Below are positions 11,446 to 21,482 of a DNA stretch of 64,000 nucleotides, one piece after another (the stretch's first letter is position 1; every line of letters begins with the position of its first letter). The stretch covers positions 1,364,001-1,428,000 of the forward strand of contig NZ_CP006841.1 of the NCBI RefSeq assembly GCF_001274895.1, given 5' to 3'. The notes under the pieces were generated by a model. That model saw only the letters and a list, made by a program, of their open reading frames with translations. It did no database searches and was not told the DNA's origin. Origin of the DNA: Corynebacterium lactis RW2-5. GTDB taxonomy: Bacteria > Actinomycetota > Actinomycetes > Mycobacteriales > Mycobacteriaceae. The position numbers were made by a program, and so were the translations under genes.

Positions 11446-14232
11446 TTGAACGAATCAAAAGCAAGCCACAGCACGCCCGCCGAGAAGGACCTTCTCTGGG
11501 AAGATATTCGGCATCTGGGCCGAATCCTCGGCCAAGTCATACGAGAGCAGGAAGGCGATGATGTCTTCAACCTCGTCGAAAACGCACGGCGTGCTGCCTT
11601 CCAGTTGCACCGCGGTACGGCGGAGGTCGAAGAACTAACCAGTCTCTTCCGAGATATCGACCCGGAGGAGGCAAACCCCGTAATCCGGGCCTTTACCCAT
11701 TTTGCTCTGCTCGCGAATCTGGCAGAAGACCTTCACGAAGAACTCGGCATTGAAGCACGCCTTGATGCTGGTGAGCCTCCGGCAGATTCGACTCTAGAGG
11801 CAACTTGGCAGAAGCTTCGCGATGCCCATGTTCCTTCAAATAGGTTGTGCGAGCTGATGGACAACATCGAGGTAGTGCCGGTACTGACCGCACACCCGAC
11901 TGAGACGCGTCGGCGGACCGTTTTCGATGTTCAAAAGCACATCACTAAGGCAATGCGCCGCCGCCATGAAATTATCGCGCTGCCTGTCAACGCGCGCACT
12001 GCAGACAAATTAGCGGAAATTGATGCCGACATTCGCCGTCGCATTCTCACGCTGTGGCAGACTGCTTTGATTCGCATGAATCGTCCCGACATCCGCGACG
12101 AGGTTGAGGTAGGACTCCGCTACTACCAGCTATCGCTGCTGGAGGCGGTTCCACGCCTTAACCGCGACGTCGTAAAGCACGTGCGTGAGCTCGGCGGGGA
12201 GAAGGTGCCGGCGAAACCGACGATTCGGATGGGGTCATGGATCGGTGGAGACCACGACGGCAATCCGTACGTGACCGAGGAGACGCTGCGGTACGCCTCT
12301 GACCGAGCCGCCGGCACCATCCTGCGCCACTACCTTTCTGAACTGCATATTTTGGAACGAGAACTAAGTCTCAGCGACCGCCTCACGAAGGTCACCGTCG
12401 ATCTGGTTTCGCTGGCAAGTAGAGGACAAAACGACGTTCCAAACCGTGCTGACGAGCCTTACCGCCGCGCAATCCACGGTATTCGCGGTCGAGTAGCGGC
12501 CACCGCCATCTCACTGTTCGGGCACTCCGTCGTCGAGGGCGACTGGTCCGGATTCGAGCCGTACTCCTGCGCCGAGGATTTGCTAAGTGACCTCTCGGTG
12601 GTCGACACCTCGCTGCGCGCCAGCCACGACGATTTAATCGCTGATCACCGGCTAAGGGACTTGATCGCGGCGGTCGAGGTATTCGGATTCCACCTCTATT
12701 CCGTCGACATTCGCCAGAATTCGGACAGCCACGAAGAAATCTTGACGGAGCTCTTCGCAGCGGCTGGGGTTACCGCAAACTACGCGGCTCTGGGGGAGGA
12801 CGCCAAAGTCGCCCTGCTGACGGCCGAGCTGCAGTCGTCTCGGCCGTTGGTTCCGGCTCGCGCGGACCTTTCAGAGCCGACCACACGTGAGCTCGGAATC
12901 ATGCGGGCGGCGGCCGAGTCCGTGCGCAAGTATGGATTCCAGGCAGTTCCTCACTGCATTATCTCCATGTGCACGTCCGTATCCGATCTCCTCGAGCCCA
13001 TGATTCTCCTCAAGGAGGTCGGGCTCATTCACCCGCAGGACGGCCGTCCCGAGGGCTCGATTGACGTTATTCCGCTCTTCGAGACCATCGAGGATCTGCA
13101 AGCCGGCGCGCTGGTACTCAAGGATGCCTGGGCTATTCCGGCCTACCGCTCCTACGTGGCCTCGCGTGGTGATCTCCAAGAGGTCATGCTCGGTTACTCG
13201 GACTCAAACAAGGACGGTGGCTACTTCGCTGCCAACTGGGCGCTTTATGACGCTGAACTTGCCATTGTGGCTGCAGCCAAGGACGCTGACATCCGTCTCC
13301 GGCTCTTCCACGGCAGGGGAGGAACAGTGGGCCGTGGTGGAGGCCCCTCCTACGATGCAATTCTGGCTCAGCCCTCCGGCGCAGTCCAGGGCTCGGTGCG
13401 CATCACGGAACAGGGCGAAATAATCTCGGCCAAATACGGTCACCCGGCCTCGGCCCGCCGAAACCTAGCGGCCCTGGTATCTGCGACAATCGAGTCTACG
13501 CTCTTGGATGTCGAGGGTCTCGACGACCCGGCTCGCGCGAATCAGATTATGGCGGAGATTTCGGAGTTGTCCCGTGAAGCATACGCGTCGCTTATGCACG
13601 AGGACCCGGGGTTCATCGATTTCTTCAAGTCATCCACCCCGGTCGATGAAATCGGCAGCCTAAACATAGGTTCGCGCCCGACCTCGCGAAAGCAGACAAA
13701 GACAATCTCTGATCTCCGGGCCATCCCATGGGTGCTTTCCTGGTCGCAGCAGCGCTCGATGGTTCCGGGTTGGTTCGGCGTCGGTAGTGCGCTGCAGCAG
13801 TGGATTGGTGAAGACCCAGACGGGTCTCGCCTTGCGGAGTTGCGCCAGCTAAATGAGGACTGGCCCTTCTTCAACTCGGTTCTCTCCAACATGGCGCAGG
13901 TCATGTCAAAGGCCGATATGAACCTCGCACGCGCTTACGCCCAGCTCTGCCAAGACAAGGAAGATGGCGAACGAATTCATTCGGTCATTCGCGACGAATT
14001 CGAGTTGACCCGCGAGATGTTCCTGAAGGTCACCGGGTACGACTCGCTTCTCGACGACAACCCGTTGCTGCGGCGTTCCGTCGACATGCGATTCCCGTAC
14101 CTTATGCCGCTGAACGTCATCCAGCTGGAGATGCTCCGCAGGTTCCGCGCCGGAGATAACCGCGACAAGGTTCGCCGCGGTATTCAGTTGACGATGAACG
14201 GTCTTGCCACCGCGCTTCGCAACTCCGGTTAA
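11446..14232 (+). CDS. ppc: phosphoenolpyruvate carboxylase
   Basis: PEP carboxylase forms oxaloacetate from PEP and bicarbonate, the main anaplerotic step in many corynebacteria. Key motifs are VLTAHPTETRRRTV with the catalytic histidine, GSWIGGDHDGNP, GYSDSNKDGGYFAANW, and the glycine-rich FHGRGGTVGRGGGPSYD. I chose a TTG start because GGGAGGA lies 8 nt upstream, giving 928 residues with the N-terminus MNESKASH; an ATG 17 codons earlier lacks a good ribosome binding site. Its place between tpiA and secG is typical of Corynebacterium. Confidence 0.95.
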   Translation: MNESKASHSTPAEKDLLWEDIRHLGRILGQVIREQEGDDVFNLVENARRAAFQLHRGTAEVEELTSLFRDIDPEEANPVIRAFTHFALLANLAEDLHEELGIEARLDAGEPPADSTLEATWQKLRDAHVPSNRLCELMDNIEVVPVLTAHPTETRRRTVFDVQKHITKAMRRRHEIIALPVNARTADKLAEIDADIRRRILTLWQTALIRMNRPDIRDEVEVGLRYYQLSLLEAVPRLNRDVVKHVRELGGEKVPAKPTIRMGSWIGGDHDGNPYVTEETLRYASDRAAGTILRHYLSELHILERELSLSDRLTKVTVDLVSLASRGQNDVPNRADEPYRRAIHGIRGRVAATAISLFGHSVVEGDWSGFEPYSCAEDLLSDLSVVDTSLRASHDDLIADHRLRDLIAAVEVFGFHLYSVDIRQNSDSHEEILTELFAAAGVTANYAALGEDAKVALLTAELQSSRPLVPARADLSEPTTRELGIMRAAAESVRKYGFQAVPHCIISMCTSVSDLLEPMILLKEVGLIHPQDGRPEGSIDVIPLFETIEDLQAGALVLKDAWAIPAYRSYVASRGDLQEVMLGYSDSNKDGGYFAANWALYDAELAIVAAAKDADIRLRLFHGRGGTVGRGGGPSYDAILAQPSGAVQGSVRITEQGEIISAKYGHPASARRNLAALVSATIESTLLDVEGLDDPARANQIMAEISELSREAYASLMHEDPGFIDFFKSSTPVDEIGSLNIGSRPTSRKQTKTISDLRAIPWVLSWSQQRSMVPGWFGVGSALQQWIGEDPDGSRLAELRQLNEDWPFFNSVLSNMAQVMSKADMNLARAYAQLCQDKEDGERIHSVIRDEFELTREMFLKVTGYDSLLDDNPLLRRSVDMRFPYLMPLNVIQLEMLRRFRAGDNRDKVRRGIQLTMNGLATALRNSG

Positions 14233-14429
14233 AACCGTGGTCGCAGCCGTCGGAAAGCATGGGCAACCGGCTGCGAATGTCAGGTGAGTCGAGGCGACCT
14301 GGCAACTTCGCCACGCGTGATGGGTGTAATGCGCGCGATGGGCACGCGGTAAGATAGGCTAGGTTGTTGTCTCTGTCGCCCGCCGGCTAGGGCAGAGAAT
14401 TCAAGCAGTATTCGAAAAGGAAGTTCAAC

Positions 14430-14666
14430 GTGTACCTCGCCATTCAGATTGTCCTGGTCATCACATCGATTCTGATGGCGCTGTTTATCCTGCTCCACAA
14501 GGGTAAGGGCGGCGGTCTTTCCAGCCTCTTCGGTGGCGGTATGCAGTCGAACCTGTCGGGTTCCACGGTTGTGGAGAAGAACCTCGACCGCGTAACCATC
14601 GTGACGGTGATTATCTGGTTGCTGTGTATCGTTCTTCTTCTGCTGTTCAAGACTTTCGGCTGGTAG
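14430..14666 (+). CDS. secG: preprotein translocase subunit SecG
   Basis: This 78-residue integral membrane protein has two transmembrane helices (about residues 3-23 and 52-74) joined by the conserved glycine-rich loop GKGGGLSSLFGGG, the signature of SecG, which assists SecYE in export. GTG start with an AAAGGAAG site. The 197-bp region after ppc carries -10-like hexamers (TAAGAT and TAGGTT near 14350), so it probably has its own promoter. A strong terminator follows. Confidence 0.95.
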   Translation: MYLAIQIVLVITSILMALFILLHKGKGGGLSSLFGGGMQSNLSGSTVVEKNLDRVTIVTVIIWLLCIVLLLLFKTFGW

Positions 14667-14687
14667 AATGGTCTTAACAGACAAAAT

Positions 14688-14722
14688 AAACCCGGTCTCC
14701 CTTATCTCAGGAGGCCGGGTTT
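14688..14722. terminator. bidirectional terminator between secG and pgl
   Basis: AAACCCGG pairs with CCGGGTTT, extended by CTCC / GGAG, around a 9-nt loop. It lies between two convergent genes and is A/T-flanked on both sides, so it can end transcription from either strand. Confidence 0.85.
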
Positions 14723-14748
14723 GTGCGTATCTAGAATCCTACAGCTGT

Positions 14749-15522
14749 TTAAGTATGCAGCTCAGTCGCTGCAGAATCATCTACGAAAACAATAGTCTCG
14801 CTACGTCCCCGGACGCCCGCCGCGGGCCACTGGGTCGGATCGGCGGCACGGTTAATCGCGCCAACAGCCTCAGCCTTCTCTGCACCGGTGACGAGAAGCC
14901 ACACTCGAGAAGCGCTTTCAATAGCGGGCACGGTTAGCGTAATGCGAGTCGGCGGTGGCTTAGGGCAATCATGGACATCGACCACGGACAGTTCCTGCTC
15001 CGCGAGAGCCGGACTGTGCGGGAAAATCGAGTTGATGTGCCCCTCGCCACCCATCCCAAGAAGGTGGAGATCGAATCCGTGCGGGGCGTACAGTTCAAGG
15101 ACACGAGCGTACTCGGCCGCGGCATCGGCGGCAGTAAGACCTTCGCCTGCGGCCGCGAACTCGAAGATGTTTTCCTCTGGGACGGCCATCGGGTCGAGCA
15201 ACCGGGTACGCGCGGCAAGAGCGTTACGGTCTTCGCTGTCGCGCCGTACAAAGCGCTCATCGCCGAAGAAAACTAAGACGCGGGACCAATCGATCGCCCC
15301 CGAGTTCTCAGCCAGCGCCGACAACAGCGCAGTTCCTGCGCCGCCGCCAGTCAGGACGATTCGGACATAGCCGTCCGCATTGACCGTAGAATCACCGGCA
15401 TTGGACTGTAATTGCTCGACAACAGTGACGAAACGGGCGCGAGCGGCCTCGACTACATCGGCGAGTCCGCGCTGCTGTTCAAAAACGGGAAAGTTCGCGT
15501 TCGTGGAAGGGTTCGCACTCAC
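14749..15522 (-). CDS. pgl: 6-phosphogluconolactonase
   Basis: The enzyme hydrolyses 6-phosphogluconolactone in the oxidative pentose-phosphate pathway. The 257-residue protein of the DevB/SOL family shows TGGGAGTALLSAL near residue 58, FFGDERFV for the active-site arginine region, and LLGMGGEGHINSIFP with the catalytic histidine. It starts with GTG and overlaps the opcA stop in a GTGA arrangement (4 nt), implying translational coupling. It is the last gene of the tkt-tal-zwf-opcA-pgl operon. Confidence 0.94.
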   Translation of the reverse strand: MSANPSTNANFPVFEQQRGLADVVEAARARFVTVVEQLQSNAGDSTVNADGYVRIVLTGGGAGTALLSALAENSGAIDWSRVLVFFGDERFVRRDSEDRNALAARTRLLDPMAVPEENIFEFAAAGEGLTAADAAAEYARVLELYAPHGFDLHLLGMGGEGHINSIFPHSPALAEQELSVVDVHDCPKPPPTRITLTVPAIESASRVWLLVTGAEKAEAVGAINRAADPTQWPAAGVRGRSETIVFVDDSAATELHT

Positions 15523-16535
15523 TTTGCCGACACCCCCGGCTCTGCCTCGAAACCGAATGCCGCGCCGGGGGCCTCATTGACCCCGATGGTCCGAATGCGG
15601 CTAAGGCCGCGCAGCGCACGCCCATACGCAACATCGGGGTCGAGGTGGCGAAGTTCTTCGGCGAGGCACTCAGAGCGCGATGGACGCGCCAGAGCAACCT
15701 TGAATGGAGGAAGATCACCATTGGTCACAACAGCAGTAGTTGCGCTCTCGATGTCCACACGCAGGCAAGCTGAATCGGAACGTTCGAAGACTACTGAGGT
15801 CACCGGAGGCTTTGGGCGGCCCTTCGCGTCGAGTGGAATCTTTTCCTCGCCAGTTGAAGTCCTGCGCACGGGTACGCCCAGACGATCAGCAAGCCAGCCT
15901 GCGGCGACCTCGACCGAAGGAGACTCAGACGGGCCTGAGACAGTGACCTCAGTGACTGGCACGTGCGGCGAAAGATCGAAGGCCGACGCCAGAACGCCAC
16001 GCCATGAAGTAATCCGAGACCAGCACAAATCCGAGTCGCCCGGCGTGTATCCGGTACGACGCAGATAGACGGCGTTTTCGTGCGGATCAAAAAGGGAGTC
16101 GGTAATCCTGCGCTGAGCGATACGGCCAATCGCAGTTGCCGCGGGCACCTGTGGGGCCTCCGACGGCCACCAAGCAACGACCGGGGTATCGGGCAACAAA
16201 AGCGGCGTGACCACGGAACTTGGATGCTGGCCCACTTCGCCGGCCATATGCATCACGACGATCTCCGCGGCACCTGCATCACCACCGAGGCGGAGCTCAG
16301 CGTCTAGGCGATTGTCCAGCCTCGGATCGCCTGAAACCAGCACCAGGACGCGAGAGGGGTGCTCACGGGACACTGAGTTAACGGTATCGATGATGGATTC
16401 AAGGTCGTCATCGCTTTTCGCCAGGACGATGAGCGTAAGAACTCGGCCGGTAGTGACAATGCCGCCTTGCTCGCGCAGCTTAACCAGTTGACGGGCGATG
16501 CTACCGGTATCGGTATCCGGCAAGTTGATGATCAT
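15519..16535 (-). CDS. opcA: glucose-6-phosphate dehydrogenase assembly protein OpcA
   Basis: OpcA promotes the assembly or activity of glucose-6-phosphate dehydrogenase in cyanobacteria and actinobacteria. The 338-residue protein begins MIINLPDTDTGSIARQLVKL and contains the conserved core TPVVAWWPSEAPQVPA and RITDSLFDP. It is encoded 39 nt after zwf, its functional partner, and overlaps pgl by 4 nt. An AGGAAAG site precedes the ATG. The presence of opcA beside zwf is a strong marker of an actinobacterial genome. Confidence 0.94.
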   Translation of the reverse strand: MIINLPDTDTGSIARQLVKLREQGGIVTTGRVLTLIVLAKSDDDLESIIDTVNSVSREHPSRVLVLVSGDPRLDNRLDAELRLGGDAGAAEIVVMHMAGEVGQHPSSVVTPLLLPDTPVVAWWPSEAPQVPAATAIGRIAQRRITDSLFDPHENAVYLRRTGYTPGDSDLCWSRITSWRGVLASAFDLSPHVPVTEVTVSGPSESPSVEVAAGWLADRLGVPVRRTSTGEEKIPLDAKGRPKPPVTSVVFERSDSACLRVDIESATTAVVTNGDLPPFKVALARPSRSECLAEELRHLDPDVAYGRALRGLSRIRTIGVNEAPGAAFGFEAEPGVSAK

Positions 16536-16574
16536 AAAATGCTCTTTCCTAGTTCGATGCTTGCGTTTGCACTG

Positions 16575-18167
16575 TTAAGGACGACGCCACGCGCGCCCGT
16601 CGCGTTCTAGCATCTGGTCGGCCGAGGCCGGACCCCACGTACCCGCTGCGTATTCCTCCGGCAGCCCGCGCTTAGCCCAATAGTCGATAACCGGGTCGAG
16701 AATCTTCCACGACAACTCGACCTCCTCATTGGTGGGGAACAGGCTTGCTTCGTCGAGAAGCGCATCCAGAATCAGGCGCTCGTAGGCCTCTGGGGACTGC
16801 TCGGTAAAGACCTCCGAGTAGGAGAAATCCATGTTCACGTCGCGGACTTCCATGGCCGAACCTGGCACCTTGGAACCGAAGCGCATCAGCACGCCCTCGT
16901 CAGGCTGCACTCGAATGACCATCGCATTCTGGCCTAGGGCAGTCGTCATCGTTTCGGCGAACGGCAGGTGCGGTGCCGACTTGAAAACGAGCGCAATCTC
17001 GGTGACGCGCCTTCCAAGACGCTTACCGGTGCGCAGATAAAACGGTACTCCCGCCCAACGACGCGAGTTAATTTGCAGCGTACAGGCCGCGTAGGTCTCG
17101 GTCGTGGACTCCGGATCGAAGCCTTCTTCCTCACGCAGGCCCGGGACGTAGTTGCTACCTTGCCAACCTGCTGCGTACTGGCCACGGGCCGTCGACTTTG
17201 ACAGCGGGCGGACCGGTTCGCAGGCGCGGAGCACCTTGATTTTCTCTGCCTGCAGCTCCTCGGGGGTGAAAGCGACCGGCTCCTCCATGGCGACGAGTGC
17301 TAGCAGCTGGAGCAAGTGGTTCTGAATCACGTCACGGGCAGCACCGATGCCATCGTAGTAGCCCGCGCGACCGCCCAGACCGATGTCCTCAGCCATGGTG
17401 ATTTGGACGTGGTCAACGTAGTGGGAATTCCACAGCGGGTCGAAGAGCTGATTGGCAAACCGCATCGCCAGAATGTTTTGAACCGTCTCCTTGCCCAGGT
17501 AGTGGTCGATGCGGAAGACCGACTTTTCCGGGAATACAGAGTTGACAATGCGGTTCAGCTCCTTAGCCGAGACCAGGTCATGTCCGAAGGGCTTCTCGAT
17601 AATAACTCGGCGCCAGTTATCCTCGCCCGCCTGAGCCAGCCCCGCACGGTCGAGCTGGTGGCACACATCCGGGAAGCTATCCGGCGGAATGGACAGGTAG
17701 TAGGCCCAGTTGCTGGCGGTTCCGCGGGAATGGTCGAGCTCCTCGAGTTTCGCCGCAAGACGGTCGAATGCCTCATCGTCGACGAAGGTACCGGTAACGA
17801 AGTGGATGCCTTCGGCCAGGCGGTTCCAGACGCTCTCCCGGAAGTCCGTTCGTGCGCCGCTTTCAACGGACTTTCGCACGTAGTCCTCAAATTCCTGCTT
17901 GCTCCATTCGCGGCGGCCATAACCGACCAGCGCAAACGAAGCTGGAAGCAAGCCGCGGTTAGCAAGATCATAGATTGCGGGAAGGAGCTTCTTCCTGGCA
18001 AGGTCACCGGTGACACCGAAAATCACCATACCGCCGGGGCCAGCGATGCGGGGCAGTCGCTTGTCGTGGGTATCCCGGAGCGGGTTGACGTAAACCTCTT
18101 CAGAGCCGTCCTCGGCTCCGGAGAAATTCTGGTGTTGGTCTTTAGCGAATTTGCTCACGGTGTACAT
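16575..18167 (-). CDS. zwf: glucose-6-phosphate dehydrogenase
   Basis: Zwf oxidises glucose 6-phosphate, producing NADPH and committing carbon to the pentose-phosphate pathway. The nucleotide-binding motif VIFGVTGDLARKKLLPA lies near residue 48, and the active-site motif RIDHYLGKETVQN, with the substrate-binding lysine, near residue 215. The C-terminus TWGPASADQMLERDGRAWRRP-like end matches corynebacterial Zwf (shown only in part here). The start is not certain: 530 residues include about 30 poorly conserved ones before the conserved NPLRD segment, and no strong ribosome binding site is seen. Confidence 0.96.
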   Translation of the reverse strand: MYTVSKFAKDQHQNFSGAEDGSEEVYVNPLRDTHDKRLPRIAGPGGMVIFGVTGDLARKKLLPAIYDLANRGLLPASFALVGYGRREWSKQEFEDYVRKSVESGARTDFRESVWNRLAEGIHFVTGTFVDDEAFDRLAAKLEELDHSRGTASNWAYYLSIPPDSFPDVCHQLDRAGLAQAGEDNWRRVIIEKPFGHDLVSAKELNRIVNSVFPEKSVFRIDHYLGKETVQNILAMRFANQLFDPLWNSHYVDHVQITMAEDIGLGGRAGYYDGIGAARDVIQNHLLQLLALVAMEEPVAFTPEELQAEKIKVLRACEPVRPLSKSTARGQYAAGWQGSNYVPGLREEEGFDPESTTETYAACTLQINSRRWAGVPFYLRTGKRLGRRVTEIALVFKSAPHLPFAETMTTALGQNAMVIRVQPDEGVLMRFGSKVPGSAMEVRDVNMDFSYSEVFTEQSPEAYERLILDALLDEASLFPTNEEVELSWKILDPVIDYWAKRGLPEEYAAGTWGPASADQMLERDGRAWRRP

Positions 18168-18182
18168 ATTCTCATACGAGTA

Positions 18183-18217
18183 AAGCCCGGCCGGGTATTT
18201 CTACTCCCGCCGGGCTT
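18183..18217 (-). terminator. hairpin between tal and zwf
   Basis: AAGCCCGGC pairs with GCCGGGCTT, with an inner GGG / CCC stem. It sits in the 70-bp gap after tal inside the pentose-phosphate operon and has only a weak T tract on the transcribed strand. It may act as an attenuator or mRNA-stabilising element. Confidence 0.6.
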
Positions 18218-18237
18218 AACTTCGCAGAAAAATTGCG

Positions 18238-19359
18238 CTACTGGCTCTTCAACTGCTGCATGCGCTCCTCGATAGAGCTCAGCAGACTGTTCCAGGAATC
18301 GACAAACTTTTCAACACCTTCGCGCTCGAGGACATCGATGACGTCGGCGATGTCGATACCGACCACCTCGAGAGCCTCGAGGGTATCCTGCGCATTCGCG
18401 CCCTGGCCGGAGACCGCGTCAACAACCTCCCCCTCGAAGGCCGCCGCAGCGCGGAGGGTCTTCTCGGGCATCGTGTTGACGGTGAGCGGGGCCGCCAGCT
18501 CAGTCACGTACATCGTCGCCGGGTACTCAGGGTTCTTCACACCCGTCGACGCCCAGAGGAGACGCTGCGGGTTGGCACCCTTGTTCTCTAGCTGGGCCCA
18601 GCGAATATTCTGAGAGGCAAAAGCTTCCTCGAATTTCGCGTAAGCTGCGCGTGCATTAGCAAGACCGGCCTTGCCGCGAAGCGCCAGCGCGTCGTCCGAG
18701 CCGATCGCCTCCAGGCGCTTGTCGACCTCGGTGTCGACTCGGGACACAAACAGCGAAGCTACCGAGTGAATGTTCTCGAGGTCGAGGCCGTTGTCCTTAG
18801 CACGATCGATGCCGTCCATGAAGGCCTCGATGACCTGCTGGTAGCGCTCGACCGAGAAGATCAGGGTGACGTTTACCGAGATTCCCTCTGCTAGTGCATC
18901 GGATACGGCCGGCAGAGAAGCGTCGGTCGCGGGGATCTTGATCATTGCGTTGGACTTGCCGACTCGCTGCCACAGTTCACGAGCCTGCGCGATGGTCGCC
19001 TCGTAGTCGTCTGCGTAACGAGGGTCTACCTCGATGGACACACGTCCATCGAGACCTTCGGAGTCCTCGTAAACAGAAGCGAAAACTTCGCACGCGTCGC
19101 GGACATCGTCGATGGCCATCGAGAAGACAGCCTCTGCCGGAGACGCGCCGGCGGCCGTAAGCTCCGCCAGCTGCGGGTCGTAGTCCTCGCCCGATGTCAT
19201 GGCGGAGGAGAAAATCGCCGGGTTCGTCGTAACACCGACGACGTGGAGGTCCTCGATGAGGTTTTTCAGGTCGCCGGAGGACAGTCGCTGGCGCGACAGG
19301 TCGTCGAGCCATGCGGAGGTTCCGACTTCGGCGAGTTTTGCCATCGTAGAGTTAGCCAT
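18238..19359 (-). CDS. tal: transaldolase
   Basis: Transaldolase transfers the dihydroxyacetone unit of sedoheptulose 7-phosphate to glyceraldehyde 3-phosphate through a Schiff base. The family motif [12 protein letters not shown] is near residue 44 and the active-site lysine lies in [13 protein letters not shown]. The 373-residue length fits the longer actinobacterial class. An AGGAAGG site precedes the ATG, which lies 23 nt after the tkt stop, so the two non-oxidative enzymes are co-transcribed. Confidence 0.96.
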   Translation of the reverse strand: MANSTMAKLAEVGTSAWLDDLSRQRLSSGDLKNLIEDLHVVGVTTNPAIFSSAMTSGEDYDPQLAELTAAGASPAEAVFSMAIDDVRDACEVFASVYEDSEGLDGRVSIEVDPRYADDYEATIAQARELWQRVGKSNAMIKIPATDASLPAVSDALAEGISVNVTLIFSVERYQQVIEAFMDGIDRAKDNGLDLENIHSVASLFVSRVDTEVDKRLEAIGSDDALALRGKAGLANARAAYAKFEEAFASQNIRWAQLENKGANPQRLLWASTGVKNPEYPATMYVTELAAPLTVNTMPEKTLRAAAAFEGEVVDAVSGQGANAQDTLEALEVVGIDIADVIDVLEREGVEKFVDSWNSLLSSIEERMQQLKSQ

Positions 19360-19382
19360 TGCGTTTTACCGCCTTCCTGCTA

Positions 19383-21482
19383 CTACTTAGCAGCTTCGAT
19401 CGATTCCTTCGCAGCAGCCACTACCGCATCGGCAGTGATGCCGAACTTCGCGAACAGCTCCTGGTAGGGAGCCGAAGCACCGAAGTGCTCGAGAGAGACA
19501 GCGCGGCCAGCATCGCCAATGTGGCGGTACCACGGCATCGCAACGCCGGCCTCGACGGAGACGCGGGCGCGGACCGACTTCGGCAGAACAGACTCGCGGT
19601 ATGCCTCATCCTGCTGCTCGAACCAGTCGAGGCAGGGCACGGAGACGACTCGCGCGCTGACACCTTCACCGCGCAGCTTCTCGGCAGCCTCGACCGCCAG
19701 GTGAACCTCGGAGCCGGTACCCATCAGGATAACGTCCGGGGTTTCCTTCTCGCCGTCGGAAAGCACGTAGGCACCTCGACGAACGCCTTCGGAGGCCTTT
19801 TCCTTCGTGCCCTCCAGAACTGGGATGTTCTGCCGAGTAAGAGCAAGTGCCTTCGGGCCCTTGTCCGCTGCCAGGGCTGCGGCCCATGCTGCTGCGGTCT
19901 CATTCGCGTCGGCCGGGCGCAGGGTCGACATCTCCGGAATGGCGCGCAGCGAGGCGAGCTGTTCGACGGGCTGGTGGGTCGGGCCGTCCTCGCCGAGACC
20001 AATGGAGTCGTGAGTCCAGACGTAAATCGGGGACAGGCCCATCAGCGCCGCCAGGCGAACTGCCGGGCGCATGTAATCGGAGAAGATTAGGAAGGTTCCG
20101 CCGTACGGACGGGTGCCACCGTGGAGCATGATGCCGTTGAGAATCGAGCCCATAGCGTGCTCGCGAATCCCGAAGTGCAGGTTACGACCGTACGGGTCGG
20201 TGCTCCAGGTACCGGTGGTGATTGACTTCGGGCCGAAGGATGCCTCACCCTTCAGGACAGTGTTGTTCGAGCCGGCCAGGTCGGCCGAACCGCCCCACAG
20301 TTCGGGGAGAGCCTTGCCGAGGACCTGCAGCGCAGCCTCAGAGGCCTTACGAGTTGCAACACCCTTCGCGTCCGGCTCCCAGGTCGGCAGCTCCGCATCG
20401 AAGCCCTCGGGCAGCTCGCCAGCAGTCAGACGGTCCAGCAGGGTTTTCCGCTCCGGGTTGGCCTTGGCCCACTCGTCGAACTTCTGCTGCCACTGCGCGT
20501 GGGCCTGCTCACCGCGGGCGAGGAGCTCACGGGTGTGCTTTACGACCTCCTCATCCACGTCGAAGTGCTTGTCCGCCGCGAAGCCGAGGGCTTCCTTGAT
20601 GCCGACGATTTCGTCTGCTCCGAGTGCGGAACCGTGCGAAGCGCCGGTGCCCATCTTCGTCGGGGACGGGTAGGCGATGACGGTGCGAACTCGAATGAAG
20701 GTCGGTCGCTCGGTGTCCTTCTTTGCCTCCTCGACTGCCGCCTCGAGTGCGGCGACGTCCTCGCCGCTTTCAACCTCGATGACCTGCCAGCCGTAAGAGC
20801 GGTAGCGGTCAGCCACATTCTCGGTGAAAGCGATGGTGGTGTCGTCCTCGATGGAGATGCCGTTGTCATCCCAGAAGACGATGAGATTGCCGAGCTGCTG
20901 GGTACCGGCCAGCGAGGATGCCTCAGCAGTCACGCCTTCCTCAATATCGCCGTCGGAGGCGATTACGTAGACGTAGTGATCGAAGGGGGACTCACCGGCC
21001 GGGGCCTCCGGGTCGAACAGGCCGCGCTCCCGTCGGGAAGCCATGGCGAATCCCACTGCGGAGGCCAGGCCCTGGCCAAGCGGGCCGGTGGTGATCTCGA
21101 CACCGTCGGTGTGGCCGTACTCAGGGTGCCCCGGGGTCAGGGCACCCCAGGTACGCAGAGCCTTCAGGTCGTCTAGCTCGAGGCCGAAGCCGCCGAGGTA
21201 GAGCTGGATGTACTGGGTCAGAGAGGAGTGACCGCAGGAAAGAATGAAGCGGTCGCGCCCGATCCACTTGGTGTCCTTCGGATCGTGGCGCATCACGCGC
21301 TGGTACAACGTGTAGGCGAGGGGAGCCAGGCTCATCGCAGTACCGGGGTGACCGGAACCGGCTTTTTCGACGGCGTCGGCGGCGAGAACGCGAGCAGTAT
21401 CAACTGCCTTGGTGTCCAGGTCCGACCAATCGGAAGGGTAGTTGCGCGCAACGCGTGCTTGGTGCTCAGTCGAAAGTGTCAC
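19383..21482 (-). CDS. tkt: transketolase
   Basis: Transketolase is the thiamine-diphosphate enzyme that moves two-carbon units between sugar phosphates. It has GSGHPGTAMSLAPLAY near the N-terminus, the ThDP motif starting GDGDIEEGVTAEA-like at SDGDIEEG, and the pyrimidine-domain segment IREHAMGSI with the conserved glutamate. The 699-residue length is normal. An upstream in-frame ATG would add 16 residues, but the GTG used has ACAGGAG about 9 nt away and gives TLSTEHQARVARNYPSDW as in relatives. It leads the pentose-phosphate operon and is divergent from ctaB. Confidence 0.96.
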   Translation of the reverse strand: MTLSTEHQARVARNYPSDWSDLDTKAVDTARVLAADAVEKAGSGHPGTAMSLAPLAYTLYQRVMRHDPKDTKWIGRDRFILSCGHSSLTQYIQLYLGGFGLELDDLKALRTWGALTPGHPEYGHTDGVEITTGPLGQGLASAVGFAMASRRERGLFDPEAPAGESPFDHYVYVIASDGDIEEGVTAEASSLAGTQQLGNLIVFWDDNGISIEDDTTIAFTENVADRYRSYGWQVIEVESGEDVAALEAAVEEAKKDTERPTFIRVRTVIAYPSPTKMGTGASHGSALGADEIVGIKEALGFAADKHFDVDEEVVKHTRELLARGEQAHAQWQQKFDEWAKANPERKTLLDRLTAGELPEGFDAELPTWEPDAKGVATRKASEAALQVLGKALPELWGGSADLAGSNNTVLKGEASFGPKSITTGTWSTDPYGRNLHFGIREHAMGSILNGIMLHGGTRPYGGTFLIFSDYMRPAVRLAALMGLSPIYVWTHDSIGLGEDGPTHQPVEQLASLRAIPEMSTLRPADANETAAAWAAALAADKGPKALALTRQNIPVLEGTKEKASEGVRRGAYVLSDGEKETPDVILMGTGSEVHLAVEAAEKLRGEGVSARVVSVPCLDWFEQQDEAYRESVLPKSVRARVSVEAGVAMPWYRHIGDAGRAVSLEHFGASAPYQELFAKFGITADAVVAAAKESIEAAK

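Noticed and set aside
14340..14370. DtxR-like iron box before secG
   Set aside because: TAGGCTAGGTT resembles one half-site only and the other half does not match; it is better read as -10-like sequence.
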